From: M55B167 sp046482825
GTDB lineage: Bacteria; Verrucomicrobiota; Kiritimatiellia; RFP12; UBA1067
Reading direction: 5' to 3'
Length of the DNA stretch: 33,885 nt
Assembly: GCA_046482825.1 (NCBI GenBank)
Contig: JAWOEI010000083.1
Coordinates: 1-33,885, forward strand
Shown here: in pieces, positions 22,168-30,120 of the stretch
Position numbering within the stretch: position 1 is the first letter of the stretch
Layout of the letters: each line of letters begins with the position of its first letter
Program-made: the position numbers and the translations under genes
Notes under the pieces: model-generated
Database searches by the model: none
What the model was told of the DNA's origin: nothing
The model's input: the letters and a program-made list of their open reading frames with translations, nothing else

Positions 22168-22828
22168 TTCTTCTCCTCCTCTGTCCGCCGGAACGAACCG
22201 GCTGAAAATCATCTTTTTTGCAGATCCAGACCTTGATACCGATAGCACCTGCGGTTGTTGACGCTTCAGCCACACCGTAATCGATGTTGGCCCGCAGTGT
22301 ATGCAGAGGCACCTTGCCCTTCTTGCTCCACTCCACACGCGCAATTTCCGCACCGTTGATACGTCCGGCACAACGGATCCTGATACCATCCACGCCCATA
22401 TCCATAGCCACCTTCTCGGCACGCTTCATGGCGCGTTTAATAGCAACACGGCGTTCAACCTGCTGCGCGATATTCTCGGCAACCAGCTGCGCATCGGCAT
22501 CCGGATCACGCACCTCATGAATTTCGAGGTAGATCTCCTTGCCTGTTCTGGCTGCCAGTTCCTGTCGAATCTTTTCCACATCCTGTCCTTTGCGGCCGAT
22601 AACCACACCCGGACGGGCTGTATAAAGATTAACGCGAACACGGTTTGCATATCTCTCAATCAGGATCTTTGTGATCGCTGCGTTCTCAAGACGCTTCTTA
22701 ACCGTCTCACGAATCATCGAATCTTCGGCCAGCAGTTCACCGAACTGCTTCTTATTTGCATACCAGCGGCTGCGCCACTGTTTGTTGACCGCGACTCGAA
22801 AACCAATCGGATTAACTTTCTGTCCCAA
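22151..22828 (-). CDS. rpsC: 30S ribosomal protein uS3
   Basis: 225 residues. It has MGQKVNPIGFRVAVNKQWRSRWYANKK at the start, a KH domain with RPGVVIGRKGQDVEKIRQEL (GxxG loop GRKG), and the C-terminal domain with MDMGVDGIRIRCAGRINGAEIARVEWSKKGKVPLHTLRANIDYG. S3 lines the mRNA entry tunnel. The tail ends in RSGGQRRRRN. Confidence 0.97.
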   Translation of the reverse strand: MGQKVNPIGFRVAVNKQWRSRWYANKKQFGELLAEDSMIRETVKKRLENAAITKILIERYANRVRVNLYTARPGVVIGRKGQDVEKIRQELAARTGKEIYLEIHEVRDPDADAQLVAENIAQQVERRVAIKRAMKRAEKVAMDMGVDGIRIRCAGRINGAEIARVEWSKKGKVPLHTLRANIDYGVAEASTTAGAIGIKVWICKKDDFQPVRSGGQRRRRNASNA

Positions 22829-22864
22829 CTTTTCGCTCCTTAATTCCTGTGGAAAGCCGCCGGC

Positions 22865-23200
22865 CTACTGACCGTCGGTCAGGACCACCTTGCAATGACA
22901 AAGACGTTTCTTGATAGGGCTGGCGCTTCCGCGGGCTCTCGGCCAGTAGCGGCGCATACGGGCAGCTTCATCAAACACACTGATTTTAACCTTCAGGGTG
23001 TCTACATCAAGGTTGTTATTGTTTTTCGCGTTAGCTACCGCGGATCTGAGTGTTTTGCCCAGAATAACCGCAGCCTTACGCGGACTGAATTCCACTACTT
23101 TCAGAGCATCAGCTACGGACAGTCCCTGGACCTCACGGGCCAGCGGACGACCTTTCATAGCCGACATTCTGCAATTACGGGTAACGGCAGTAATTTCCAT
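22865..23200 (-). CDS. rplV: 50S ribosomal protein uL22
   Basis: 111 residues. MSAMKGRPLAREVQGLSVADALKVVEFSPRKAAVILGKTLRSAVANA is typical of the globular domain, and the tunnel-lining beta hairpin includes RMRRYWPRARGSASPIKKRLCHCKVVL, close to the usual KRxxPRAxGRAxxIxKRTSHI. This hairpin is where macrolide-resistance insertions occur in other bacteria; no insertion is seen. Confidence 0.96.
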   Translation of the reverse strand: MEITAVTRNCRMSAMKGRPLAREVQGLSVADALKVVEFSPRKAAVILGKTLRSAVANAKNNNNLDVDTLKVKISVFDEAARMRRYWPRARGSASPIKKRLCHCKVVLTDGQ

Positions 23201-23214
23201 AATTCCACTCTCCC

Positions 23215-23481
23215 TTACTTACCGCTTCCACCGTGAGCACGGAAGGTGCGGGTCGGGGCGAATTCGCCCAGACGATGACCGACCATGTTCTCGGTTATGA
23301 AAATCGGCACATGCTGCTTACCATTGTGTATGGCAAATGTATGTCCAACAAAATCCGGCAGGATCATGGAACGGCGCGACCAGGTCTTGATCGGCTGTTT
23401 TCTCCCGGAGGCATTCATCTTCTCGACTTTATCGAGCAGGCTCTTCTCAACGTAAGGGCCTTTTTTGATTGACCTTGCCAT
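23215..23481 (-). CDS. rpsS: 30S ribosomal protein uS19
   Basis: 88 residues, full length: MARSIKKGPYVEKSLLDKVEKM, then TWSRRSMILPDFVGHTFAIHNGKQHVPIFITENMVGHRLGEFAPTRTFRAHGG in short conserved blocks. S19 forms the head of the 30S subunit with S13 and contacts the A-site finger. 14 nt before rplV. Confidence 0.97.
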   Translation of the reverse strand: MARSIKKGPYVEKSLLDKVEKMNASGRKQPIKTWSRRSMILPDFVGHTFAIHNGKQHVPIFITENMVGHRLGEFAPTRTFRAHGGSGK

Positions 23482-23484
23482 GTG

Positions 23485-24309
23485 TTATTTTCTCCTCTTC
23501 AGAATAAACCTGTTGCTGGTCTTCTTGCGATTGCGTGTAATGCCGCCCTTGGACAGCTTGCCCCAGGGTGACTGGGGATGTCCGCCGCCGGATGTGCGGC
23601 CCTCGCCGCCACCCATAGGATGGTCAACCGGATTCATAGCCACACCGCGCACTGTCGGGCGTATTCCCTTCCAGCGTTTACGACCGGCCTTACCCAGATG
23701 CACATTGCCCCAGTCGCTGTTGCCGACCGCACCTATTGTGGCCATGCACTTTACATTGACGAGTCTCAGCTCCCTGGACGGCAGGCGCAATGTGGCGTAC
23801 TGTCCTTCACGCGCCATCACCGTGCAGAAGTTTCCCGCACTGCGAGCCATCTTACCGCCCTGGCCGGGAACCAGCTCAATGTTGTGAACCTGCATTCCCA
23901 GCGGAATTGATCCCAGCGGAAGCGCATTGCCCACTGAAGGTTCGGCTTCAGGACCGGCCATCACAGCGTCATTCACTTTCAGTCCGGCAGGAGCCAGAAT
24001 GTAGCGTTTCTCACCGTCAACATACTTGAGCAGAGCCAGGTTGGCTGAACGGTTCGGATCGTACGCAATTGCCTCAACACGCGCGGGTATGCCTATCTTA
24101 TCACGGCGCAAATCCACAATCCGGTAACGACGCTTAACCCCACCGCCGCGATGCCGTGTTGTAATACGCCCCTGATTGTTGCGTCCGGCCCTGCTTTTAA
24201 GCGAAGCAGTCAGTTTCCGTAACGCTTTTTTCTCTGTGATTTCTTCAAAGTTCTGCGAAACTCTGTGGCGCAGCCCTTCACTTCTAGGTTTAAATGTCTT
24301 AAGCCCCAT
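23485..24309 (-). CDS. rplB: 50S ribosomal protein uL2
   Basis: 274 residues, family length. The OB domain contains GRNNQGRITTRHRGGGVKRRYRIVD and the SH3-like domain ends in GVAMNPVDHPMGGGEGRTSGGGHPQSPWG with the conserved His that lies near the peptidyl-transferase centre. Three residues separate it from rpsS. The C-terminus is Lys/Arg-rich (KTSNRFILKRRK). Confidence 0.98.
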   Translation of the reverse strand: MGLKTFKPRSEGLRHRVSQNFEEITEKKALRKLTASLKSRAGRNNQGRITTRHRGGGVKRRYRIVDLRRDKIGIPARVEAIAYDPNRSANLALLKYVDGEKRYILAPAGLKVNDAVMAGPEAEPSVGNALPLGSIPLGMQVHNIELVPGQGGKMARSAGNFCTVMAREGQYATLRLPSRELRLVNVKCMATIGAVGNSDWGNVHLGKAGRKRWKGIRPTVRGVAMNPVDHPMGGGEGRTSGGGHPQSPWGKLSKGGITRNRKKTSNRFILKRRK

Positions 24310-24329
24310 GGGTTTCTCCTCCGGCGACG

Positions 24330-24608
24330 TTATACAGTCTCAATGCGTTCGCCCTCTCTAACCGTAACAACAGCACGCTTCCAGTTTTTACCACGTGCCA
24401 TGCGACGGTTGCGGAGCATACGCATTTCGCCTTTGTAATTCTGGGTGTTCACAGCAAGCACATGCACGCCGAACTGCTTCTCAACAGCCTGCTTGATCTC
24501 AATCTTGTTTGCCTTAGGAGCAACTTCGATGATGTACTTGTTGTCATACGCAAGCTGCGTACCCTTCTCAGTTATCTGTACCCTGCGGATGATTCCTGCA
24601 TGCTTCAT
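24330..24608 (-). CDS. rplW: 50S ribosomal protein uL23
   Basis: 92 residues. Family features are RVQITEKGTQLAYDNKYIIEVAPKANKIEIKQAVEKQFGVHVLAVNT, followed by RNRRMARGKNWKRAVVTV. L23 docks SRP and trigger factor at the tunnel exit through a Glu that cannot be assigned confidently here. The ATG overlaps the rplD stop by 4 nt. Confidence 0.96.
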   Translation of the reverse strand: MKHAGIIRRVQITEKGTQLAYDNKYIIEVAPKANKIEIKQAVEKQFGVHVLAVNTQNYKGEMRMLRNRRMARGKNWKRAVVTVREGERIETV

Positions 24609-25246
24609 GCCTTCACCTCCGTACTTGTCATACGTGCCGTCAATGCGTCAAACCCGGACTTCGTCGCAATGACATTGCGATACAGAAGCAGGGAATATAC
24701 ACTAACTTCGGTTGCTGTTGCAACTTCAACCTTCTGAAGATTGCGGGCTGCCAGCGCAAGTTTATCGTCAATGTCGTCCACTACAATCAGAACGGAACGC
24801 TCAAAACCTATCTTTGCCAGCACAGCCTTCAGCGCTCTGGTCTTTGCTTCAGCCAGATCAAAGCGGTCAACAACCACAACTTGTCCGTCGTGAATTTTTT
24901 CGCTCAATATGCGTGTATAGGCCAGTCTGGCAACTTTTTTATTGAGTTTCTGTGAAAAATCACGCGGTCTGGGACCAAAAGCGACAGCGCCGCCACGCCA
25001 GACGGGACTCTGACGATACCCTGCACGGGCACGGCCTGTACCCTTCTGACGCCATGGCTTTTTATTGCTTCCGGCAACCTCGCCCTTGCTCTTGGTGCTG
25101 GCAGTACCTGCCCTGAGCGCATTCTGATAGGCAACCACCGAATCTTTCACAGCCTGCCCGCCCTTTTCCAGAACCAGCTTTTCATCTGCGAATGTAATAT
25201 CCTCGGCCGCCTCACCGACTGAATTAAATACTTTTATTGTGCTCAT
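24605..25246 (-). CDS. rplD: 50S ribosomal protein uL4
   Basis: 213 residues. The tunnel-reaching loop GTASTKSKGEVAGSNKKPWRQKGTGRARAGYRQSPVWRGGAVAFGPRPRDF is standard. In E. coli L4 also represses the S10 operon by attenuation; no comparable leader is obvious here, since rpsJ follows fusA after 7 nt. It overlaps rplC and rplW by 4 nt each. Confidence 0.97.
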   Translation of the reverse strand: MSTIKVFNSVGEAAEDITFADEKLVLEKGGQAVKDSVVAYQNALRAGTASTKSKGEVAGSNKKPWRQKGTGRARAGYRQSPVWRGGAVAFGPRPRDFSQKLNKKVARLAYTRILSEKIHDGQVVVVDRFDLAEAKTRALKAVLAKIGFERSVLIVVDDIDDKLALAARNLQKVEVATATEVSVYSLLLYRNVIATKSGFDALTARMTSTEVKA

Positions 25247-25968
25247 TTCTTCTCCTCCACCACGCGCTTCAGAGCTTTCTCAATGATAACCACGCCGTTT
25301 TTCGGTCCAGGAACACATCCGCGAACCAGAAGCAGATTATCCTTGCCACGCACCTGCACAACTGTCAGATTACGTGCCTTACGGGTGACACAGCCCATGT
25401 GGCCCGGCATCTTTTTGCCCTTCTGGACCTCGCCGGGAAACTCACATGCACCTATGGAACCTACGCGGTGCTTGGAGTGACCGCCATGTGTCTTGTAACC
25501 GCCCCTGAAACGGTAACGGCGTATAACACCGGCGAAACCGCGACCTTTGGTCACTCCGGACACATCAACGTATTTCACGTCATTAAAAATATCAACCGTA
25601 ACACTCTTGCCGACCATCAGCTTGCCGCTGTCCGCTCCGGCTTCGTCTCCAGCATCGGCTTCGGACTTCTGCGCGAAACTGTTCTCAGAATCGACCTCGT
25701 CTTCCACCACAGGAAACTCTTTCGTCACACGGCACGGCGCAACTCCGGCTTTTTCAAAACGTGTCAGCTGTGCCTTGCTCACGCGCCGCGGTTTCTGCTC
25801 CTCAAACCCGAGCTGAACAGCATTGTAGCCGTCCTTCTTCCCGGTTTTGATCTGCACCACCGGACACGGCCCCGCCTCAATCACTGTTACGGGAATCCTG
25901 CGACCCTGATTATCATAAATCTGGGTCATACCTATTTTCTTTCCAATCAAACCTTCCATCGTGTTCAC
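25243..25968 (-). CDS. rplC: 50S ribosomal protein uL3 with acidic insertion
   Basis: 241 residues, about 30 longer than usual. The core is clear: EGLIGKKIGMTQIYDNQG, AGVAPCRVTKEF, then VTVDIFNDVKYVDVSGVTKGRGFAGVI and the central loop SIGACEFPGEVQKGKKMPGHMG. Between residues about 93 and 116 lies an extra Ser/Glu/Asp/Ala-rich stretch (SENSFAQKSEADAGDEAGAD). In the loop, the Gln methylated by PrmB in E. coli (GQNQTPG) is not conserved. L3 is near the peptidyl-transferase centre. It overlaps rplD by 4 nt. Confidence 0.96.
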   Translation of the reverse strand: MNTMEGLIGKKIGMTQIYDNQGRRIPVTVIEAGPCPVVQIKTGKKDGYNAVQLGFEEQKPRRVSKAQLTRFEKAGVAPCRVTKEFPVVEDEVDSENSFAQKSEADAGDEAGADSGKLMVGKSVTVDIFNDVKYVDVSGVTKGRGFAGVIRRYRFRGGYKTHGGHSKHRVGSIGACEFPGEVQKGKKMPGHMGCVTRKARNLTVVQVRGKDNLLLVRGCVPGPKNGVVIIEKALKRVVEEKK

Positions 25969-25973
25969 CGTCC

Positions 25974-26282
25974 TTAAATTCTAATAGTGATGTCCACGCC
26001 AGCGGGCAGATTCAGTTTTTTAAGCTCTTCCACAGTTTTACCCGTGGGGCCCACAATATCAAGCAGACGCTTGTGTGTGCGCATTTCAAACTGATCCATA
26101 GACTTTTTGTCAACATGCACGGAACGGTTGACAGTGAAGCGCTCGATTCTCGTTGGTAGAGGAATCGGCCCTACGACCTGTGCTCCGGTTCCGCGGGCTG
26201 TGTCGATAATATCACCGACCGCCTGATCAAGTACTCTATGATCGTACGCCTGTAAGCGTATGCGTATTCTCTGACCTTGCAT
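25974..26282 (-). CDS. rpsJ: 30S ribosomal protein uS10
   Basis: 102 residues, standard: RIRIRLQAYDHRVLDQAVGDIIDTARGTGAQVVGPIPLPTRIERFTVNRSVHVDKKSMDQFEMRTHKRLLDI in short family blocks. S10 (NusE) also joins antitermination complexes with NusB, NusA and NusG. It follows fusA after 7 nt; tuf, often between them, is absent. Confidence 0.97.
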   Translation of the reverse strand: MQGQRIRIRLQAYDHRVLDQAVGDIIDTARGTGAQVVGPIPLPTRIERFTVNRSVHVDKKSMDQFEMRTHKRLLDIVGPTGKTVEELKKLNLPAGVDITIRI

Positions 26283-26289
26283 TCTAACG

Positions 26290-28425
26290 TTACCTGTTCA
26301 GTAGTTGTTCTTTTACAGTTCGTGGCACTACCGCAAACTCGCCAGGCTGCATTGTGTAGCTGGCACGGCCGCGAGAAAGCGACCGGATCACGGTGGAATA
26401 CCCGAAAAGCTCTGCCAACGGAACGCGAGCGTTGACAATCTGCATGTCTCCACGCATTGTCATGTCACTCACAGAACCGCGGCGCCCGTTTATATCCCCC
26501 ATAATGTCACCGACATAATCCGCCGGTGTTTCAATATCAAGGGACATGATAGGCTCAAGTAATTCCGGTGCGGCAGCCTGAGCCGCCTCACGGAATCCCA
26601 TTACAGCCGCAGTTCTGAACGCCACGTCTGTTGCCGTTTCATCTTCCGTCGTTTCGACATCCGTCACCCTCGCCAGCACATCCGTCATAGGATAACGTGC
26701 CAGAACTCCGGTAAGTATGCCGTCCGTCAATCCTTGCTTTACGCAGTCGGCCAGTTTCCCGTCAGGAAGCTTGCGCCGGGCAGCGGCGGATATATCCACT
26801 TCGTACCCTTCGCCCCTCTTCCGGGGAAGCACCTCCACGTCCAGTCCGACGTAATGACGTTTACCACCCAGCTCGCGGTCAAAGAGATAGCTCGCTCTGC
26901 CCTCAGCTGTAACAGTTTCGTAATACGACACCATAGGACGGCCGGTGTTGGCCTCACATTTGAATTCGCGGCACAGCCGATCCACCAGGATTTCCAGGTG
27001 AAGCTCGCCCATTCCGCTCAAAATCGTCTGTCCCGTCTCAGGATCTATGCGTACCTGGCAGGTCGGATCCTCCGCCGCCAGCGTATTTATGGAATCACCC
27101 AGTTTATCCTTGTCAGCCCTGGACTTAGGCTCTATTGCCATAAACATCACAGGCTCAGGCGGGGTAATACGTTCGAGATACACCGGCTGATGTTCAGCGC
27201 AGAGCGTATCTCCTGTTGTAACTTCTTTCAGCCCGACAACAGCACCTATCTGGCCCGCCTCGAGAGTCTCGACTTCCGTCTGGTTGTCCGCAAAGAGCCG
27301 GACAATCTTCAGCACTCTTTCACGCTTCTTCAGACGCGGGTTGAAAACGTTCTGTCCCTTCTTTATGGTTCCGCCGTAAACACGGGTAAAGAAAAGACGC
27401 CCCACAAAAGGATCAGAGGCAATCTTGAATACCAGGGCTGTCAGAGGCGCTTCAGCCTGATTCTCTCGCAAAACCTTTTCACCGGTCTTGAGATCGGAAG
27501 CTTCCACAACAGGTATATCAGCCGGAGAAGGCAAATACCGGACAACTGCATCCAGCAACTGCTGCACACCCTTGTTACGCAGAGCGGAACCGCAGAGCAC
27601 TGGCACCAGACGATTGGCTACAACACTACGGCGGATAGATGCCTTCAGGATCCCGGCATCCAGATCGGTATTTTCCAGATATTTTTCTAAAATCTCTTCG
27701 TCGCACTCAGCCACAGCCTCGCAGAGTTCGGAACGAGCCTTCACCGCGTCATCCATGAATTCCTGAGGAATATCGCTGATCTTCATCTCGCTGCCGTCGC
27801 CTTCATTGCGTACAGCCTTCATGTCCAGCAGGTCGATAACGCCTTCAAATTTTTCCGCCTGCCCTATCGGAAGCTGCAGGCAGACAGCATTGGCCTTCAG
27901 ACGGTTGCGTATTTCAGCAACACAGACCTGGAAATCCGCTCCCATACGATCCATCTTGTTAATGAAAACAATACGGGGAACACTGTAACGGTCAGCCTGT
28001 CGCCAGACTGTTTCTGATTGGGGCTGAACCCCCCCGACAGCACAAAACACACCAACCGCACCATCGAGTACGCGCAGAGAGCGCTCTACTTCAATTGTAA
28101 AATCAACATGGCCGGGCGTATCAATTAAATTTATCTGTTTATCACGCCAGCTACAGGTAATCGCAGCACTCACAATCGTGATTCCGCGCTCGCGCTCCTG
28201 CGCCATCCAGTCGGTAACAGTGTTGCCTTCGTCTACATTTCCGAGACGGTGCGTGCGCCCTGCGTAATAGAGAATACGCTCAGTCGTAGTTGTTTTTCCG
28301 GCGTCGATATGCGCCACAACCCCGATATTGCGAACCTCTGAAAGCAATACTCTGTCTTCAGCGACTCTGCCGCCTTTTTTCGACGCATTACTTTTCTTTG
28401 CCTTGCTATCCAAGACGCTCACCAT
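26290..28425 (-). CDS. fusA: Translation elongation factor G
   Basis: EF-G drives tRNA/mRNA translocation and, with RRF, ribosome recycling. It has 711 residues. G-domain motifs are AHIDAGKTTTTERI (G1), ERGITIVSA (switch I end), DTPGHVDF (G3) and NKMDRMGADF (G4); domains II-V follow with GELHLEILVDRL and the C-terminal RGRASYTMQPGEFAVVP. An N-terminal extension of about 20 residues (LDSKAKKSNASKKGGR) precedes the usual start of the fold. Its position between rpsG and rpsJ marks it as the housekeeping copy. Confidence 0.97.
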   Translation of the reverse strand: MVSVLDSKAKKSNASKKGGRVAEDRVLLSEVRNIGVVAHIDAGKTTTTERILYYAGRTHRLGNVDEGNTVTDWMAQERERGITIVSAAITCSWRDKQINLIDTPGHVDFTIEVERSLRVLDGAVGVFCAVGGVQPQSETVWRQADRYSVPRIVFINKMDRMGADFQVCVAEIRNRLKANAVCLQLPIGQAEKFEGVIDLLDMKAVRNEGDGSEMKISDIPQEFMDDAVKARSELCEAVAECDEEILEKYLENTDLDAGILKASIRRSVVANRLVPVLCGSALRNKGVQQLLDAVVRYLPSPADIPVVEASDLKTGEKVLRENQAEAPLTALVFKIASDPFVGRLFFTRVYGGTIKKGQNVFNPRLKKRERVLKIVRLFADNQTEVETLEAGQIGAVVGLKEVTTGDTLCAEHQPVYLERITPPEPVMFMAIEPKSRADKDKLGDSINTLAAEDPTCQVRIDPETGQTILSGMGELHLEILVDRLCREFKCEANTGRPMVSYYETVTAEGRASYLFDRELGGKRHYVGLDVEVLPRKRGEGYEVDISAAARRKLPDGKLADCVKQGLTDGILTGVLARYPMTDVLARVTDVETTEDETATDVAFRTAAVMGFREAAQAAAPELLEPIMSLDIETPADYVGDIMGDINGRRGSVSDMTMRGDMQIVNARVPLAELFGYSTVIRSLSRGRASYTMQPGEFAVVPRTVKEQLLNR

Positions 28426-28486
28426 TTACCTATCTTTTCAAAGAACAAAAACTGCGTGCCGCTGTTGTTTTTCAGACACGCGAAAA

Positions 28487-28505
28487 GGGCGACACCGTGC
28501 CGCCC
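28487..28505 (-). terminator. Terminator- or attenuator-like hairpin between rpsG and fusA
   Basis: On the minus strand GGGCGGCA (28498-28505) pairs with TGTCGCCC (28487-28494), 8 bp with one G-T pair and a 3-nt loop, followed by TTTTCGCG. It begins 5 nt after the rpsG stop. With only four T it may terminate part of the transcripts or be a processing site that lowers fusA relative to rpsG. Confidence 0.55.
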
Positions 28506-28510
28506 CCAGC

Positions 28511-28981
28511 TTACCATGCGTAATGTGCAAAGGCTTTATTCGCCTGAGCCATCTTATGTGTGTCATCACGCTTTTTAACTACATTACCCTGCCCGTTGTA
28601 GGCATCCATAATTTCAGCTGCAACAGCTTTGGGCATCTGCAAACCGCGACGGCCGCTCGCAGAAGCCGACATCCAGCGCAGAGCCATTGATATCTGCCGC
28701 ACAGGCCTGATTTCAACAGGAACCGGATAAGTGGTACCGCCAACACGACGGGATTTGACCTCAACCTTGGGTTTCATGTTGCTGATGGCCTGATCCAGCA
28801 CTTCAATCGGGTCCTGTCCAATCTGCTTTTCAACCTCTTCCAGAGCCCCGTAAACAATGCGCTCGGCTGTTGTCTTTTTGCCGCTCTTCATCAACGCGCG
28901 GATAACGCGTAATACAAGCTCACTGTTGTACTTAGGATCAACAGGACGAACTTTTTTTATTGCTCTACGCCTTCTTGCCAT
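28511..28981 (-). CDS. rpsG: 30S ribosomal protein uS7
   Basis: 156 residues. MARRRRAIKKVRPVDPKYNSELVLRVIRALMKSGKKTTAERIVYGALEEV and VEVKSRRVGGTTYPVPVEIRPVRQISMALRWM in family blocks; the tail KMAQANKAFAHYAW is complete. S7 nucleates the 30S head and in E. coli represses the str operon. Standard position between rpsL and fusA. Confidence 0.97.
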   Translation of the reverse strand: MARRRRAIKKVRPVDPKYNSELVLRVIRALMKSGKKTTAERIVYGALEEVEKQIGQDPIEVLDQAISNMKPKVEVKSRRVGGTTYPVPVEIRPVRQISMALRWMSASASGRRGLQMPKAVAAEIMDAYNGQGNVVKKRDDTHKMAQANKAFAHYAW

Positions 28982-29037
28982 TTTAGCCTCAATAAAATTA
29001 TTAACAAACTACCAAGAGGGTAATTACACCGCTCTTA

Positions 29038-29409
29038 TCATTTAGAACGCTTCACACCATATTTGGAACGGCTGCGCTTGCGACCGTCAACACCGAGTGT
29101 ATCCAGACTGCCGCGGACAATATGATAACGCACACCGGGAAGGTCACTTACACGGCCCCCGCGAACCAGCACAACACTGTGCTCCTGCAGGTTATGGCCC
29201 TCACCCGGAATATATGCCGTTACTTCATGACCGGTTGTCAGACGTACACGGGCTACCTTACGCAAAGCGGAGTTCGGTTTTTTAGGTGTCTGTGTCTTGA
29301 CTACAAGACACACACCACGACGCTGAGGACAGGCCTTCAACGCTGGTGACTTGCTTTTTCTGCGCATTGGTTTACGACCCTTGCGCACTAACTGGTTAAT
29401 TGTCGGCAT
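29038..29409 (-). CDS. rpsL: 30S ribosomal protein uS12, Lys88 replaced by Ser
   Basis: 123 residues from the ATG at 29409 (MPTINQLVRKG), preceded by AAGGAAGAG; the frame is open for 21 more residues upstream but lacks similarity. Decoding-centre motifs are kept: TPKKPNSALRK with Lys43 and YIPGEGHNLQEHS. The loop that normally reads GGRVKDLPGVR reads GGRVSDLPGVR, so Lys88 (E. coli numbering including Met1) is Ser; the codon is AGT. Asp89, the RimO methylthiolation site, is retained. S12 monitors codon pairing at the A site. First gene of the whole ribosomal cluster in this window. Confidence 0.97.
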   Translation of the reverse strand: MPTINQLVRKGRKPMRRKSKSPALKACPQRRGVCLVVKTQTPKKPNSALRKVARVRLTTGHEVTAYIPGEGHNLQEHSVVLVRGGRVSDLPGVRYHIVRGSLDTLGVDGRKRSRSKYGVKRSK

Positions 29410-29447
29410 TTGATTCTCTTCCTTCTGTTTCAAACAAATGGACGTTA

Positions 29448-29477
29448 AACTTATCACAACTTGGAAGCTCACTGCAA
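29448..29477 (-). promoter_or_regulatory. Candidate promoter of the rpsL-led ribosomal cluster
   Basis: On the minus strand TTGCAG (29472-29477) is followed after 18 nt by TAAGTT (29448-29453), or after 16 nt by GATAAG. The leader would be about 35 nt. The AT-rich tracts upstream (29500-29600, several runs of A on the minus strand) could serve as an UP element. Matches are moderate, so the call is tentative. Confidence 0.4.
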
Positions 29478-29616
29478 GTGCGTTTTCGGTTAAATCTGAA
29501 GTTTTTTTCGGGGAATCGCGTTTCCAGAAAAAACTTTTCCGCGAAAATAAACATCTGTCCCAAAAACACCTGCCTGACTTTTTTTGTTTTTCTTAAAGAC
29601 GTTGAGACAACGGCTC

Positions 29617-30120
29617 TTAATCGGGAGAATTCCTCTTTGCAGATCGGGTATTCATTGAAACAACACGCCACTGCCGTTCAATACGCCTTAACCGGATTTC
29701 CAGAGGATATATGCCTGAATAACGCCCCCGCTTATAATCCGAGTCAACGCTGATATCAGCAGCAACATTAATACTGCTTTTATCCGCCGATAACAGCGCA
29801 ATATCAGCAATTTCCACAGAAAGGCGGCGTCTGCGGCCGACGACATACATCCAGGCGGAAAGAGCTTCATCCTGCAGCAGCACACGGCTCCCGGCAATGC
29901 CCTCCACATCCACATACAGTTCATAACCGATATAGTTACGAAGCTTACTTAATTTCATCCGGCGGATCAGTTCTCCATCATCCGTTGCAACAGAAGCCGT
30001 TTCAGCCGCCTGCACCAGCTGGCGCTCAGCCTTCCTGGCCGGTCTGTTACGCCACCACCAAAAGCTGAAAACTACTACAGCCGCCACAGCCCCGGCAATT
30101 ATCAGCTTTTTGTTTTTCAT
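29617..30120 (-). CDS. Membrane-anchored protein of unknown function, last in the abl operon
   Basis: 167 residues not recognised. Residues 5-22 form one hydrophobic segment (LIIAGAVAAVVVFSFWWW) followed by RNRPARKAER, so an inner-membrane anchor with the C-terminal domain outside is likely. The remainder alternates strands and one helix, with a closing LRRIERQWRVVSM strand that recalls NTF2/SnoaL-like folds, but that is a weak guess. Its ATG overlaps the ablB stop by one base, so it is translated with the beta-lysine genes. Any role in osmoadaptation is inferred from position only. Confidence 0.75.
   Translation of the reverse strand: MKNKKLIIAGAVAAVVVFSFWWWRNRPARKAERQLVQAAETASVATDDGELIRRMKLSKLRNYIGYELYVDVEGIAGSRVLLQDEALSAWMYVVGRRRRLSVEIADIALLSADKSSINVAADISVDSDYKRGRYSGIYPLEIRLRRIERQWRVVSMNTRSAKRNSPD

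Noticed and set aside
22168..22422. N-terminal extension of uL16 to 22422
   Set aside because: The extra residues read through rpsC on the same strand in another frame and have no L16 similarity; the ATG at 22167 has a strong ribosome binding site.
26734..27690. 318-codon plus-strand frame opposite fusA
   Set aside because: Antisense shadow of the highly conserved EF-G gene; no start signal or recognisable domain.
29410..29472. 21-residue N-terminal extension of uS12
   Set aside because: uS12 proteins start MPTINQ; the extension covers the ribosome binding site and candidate promoter.
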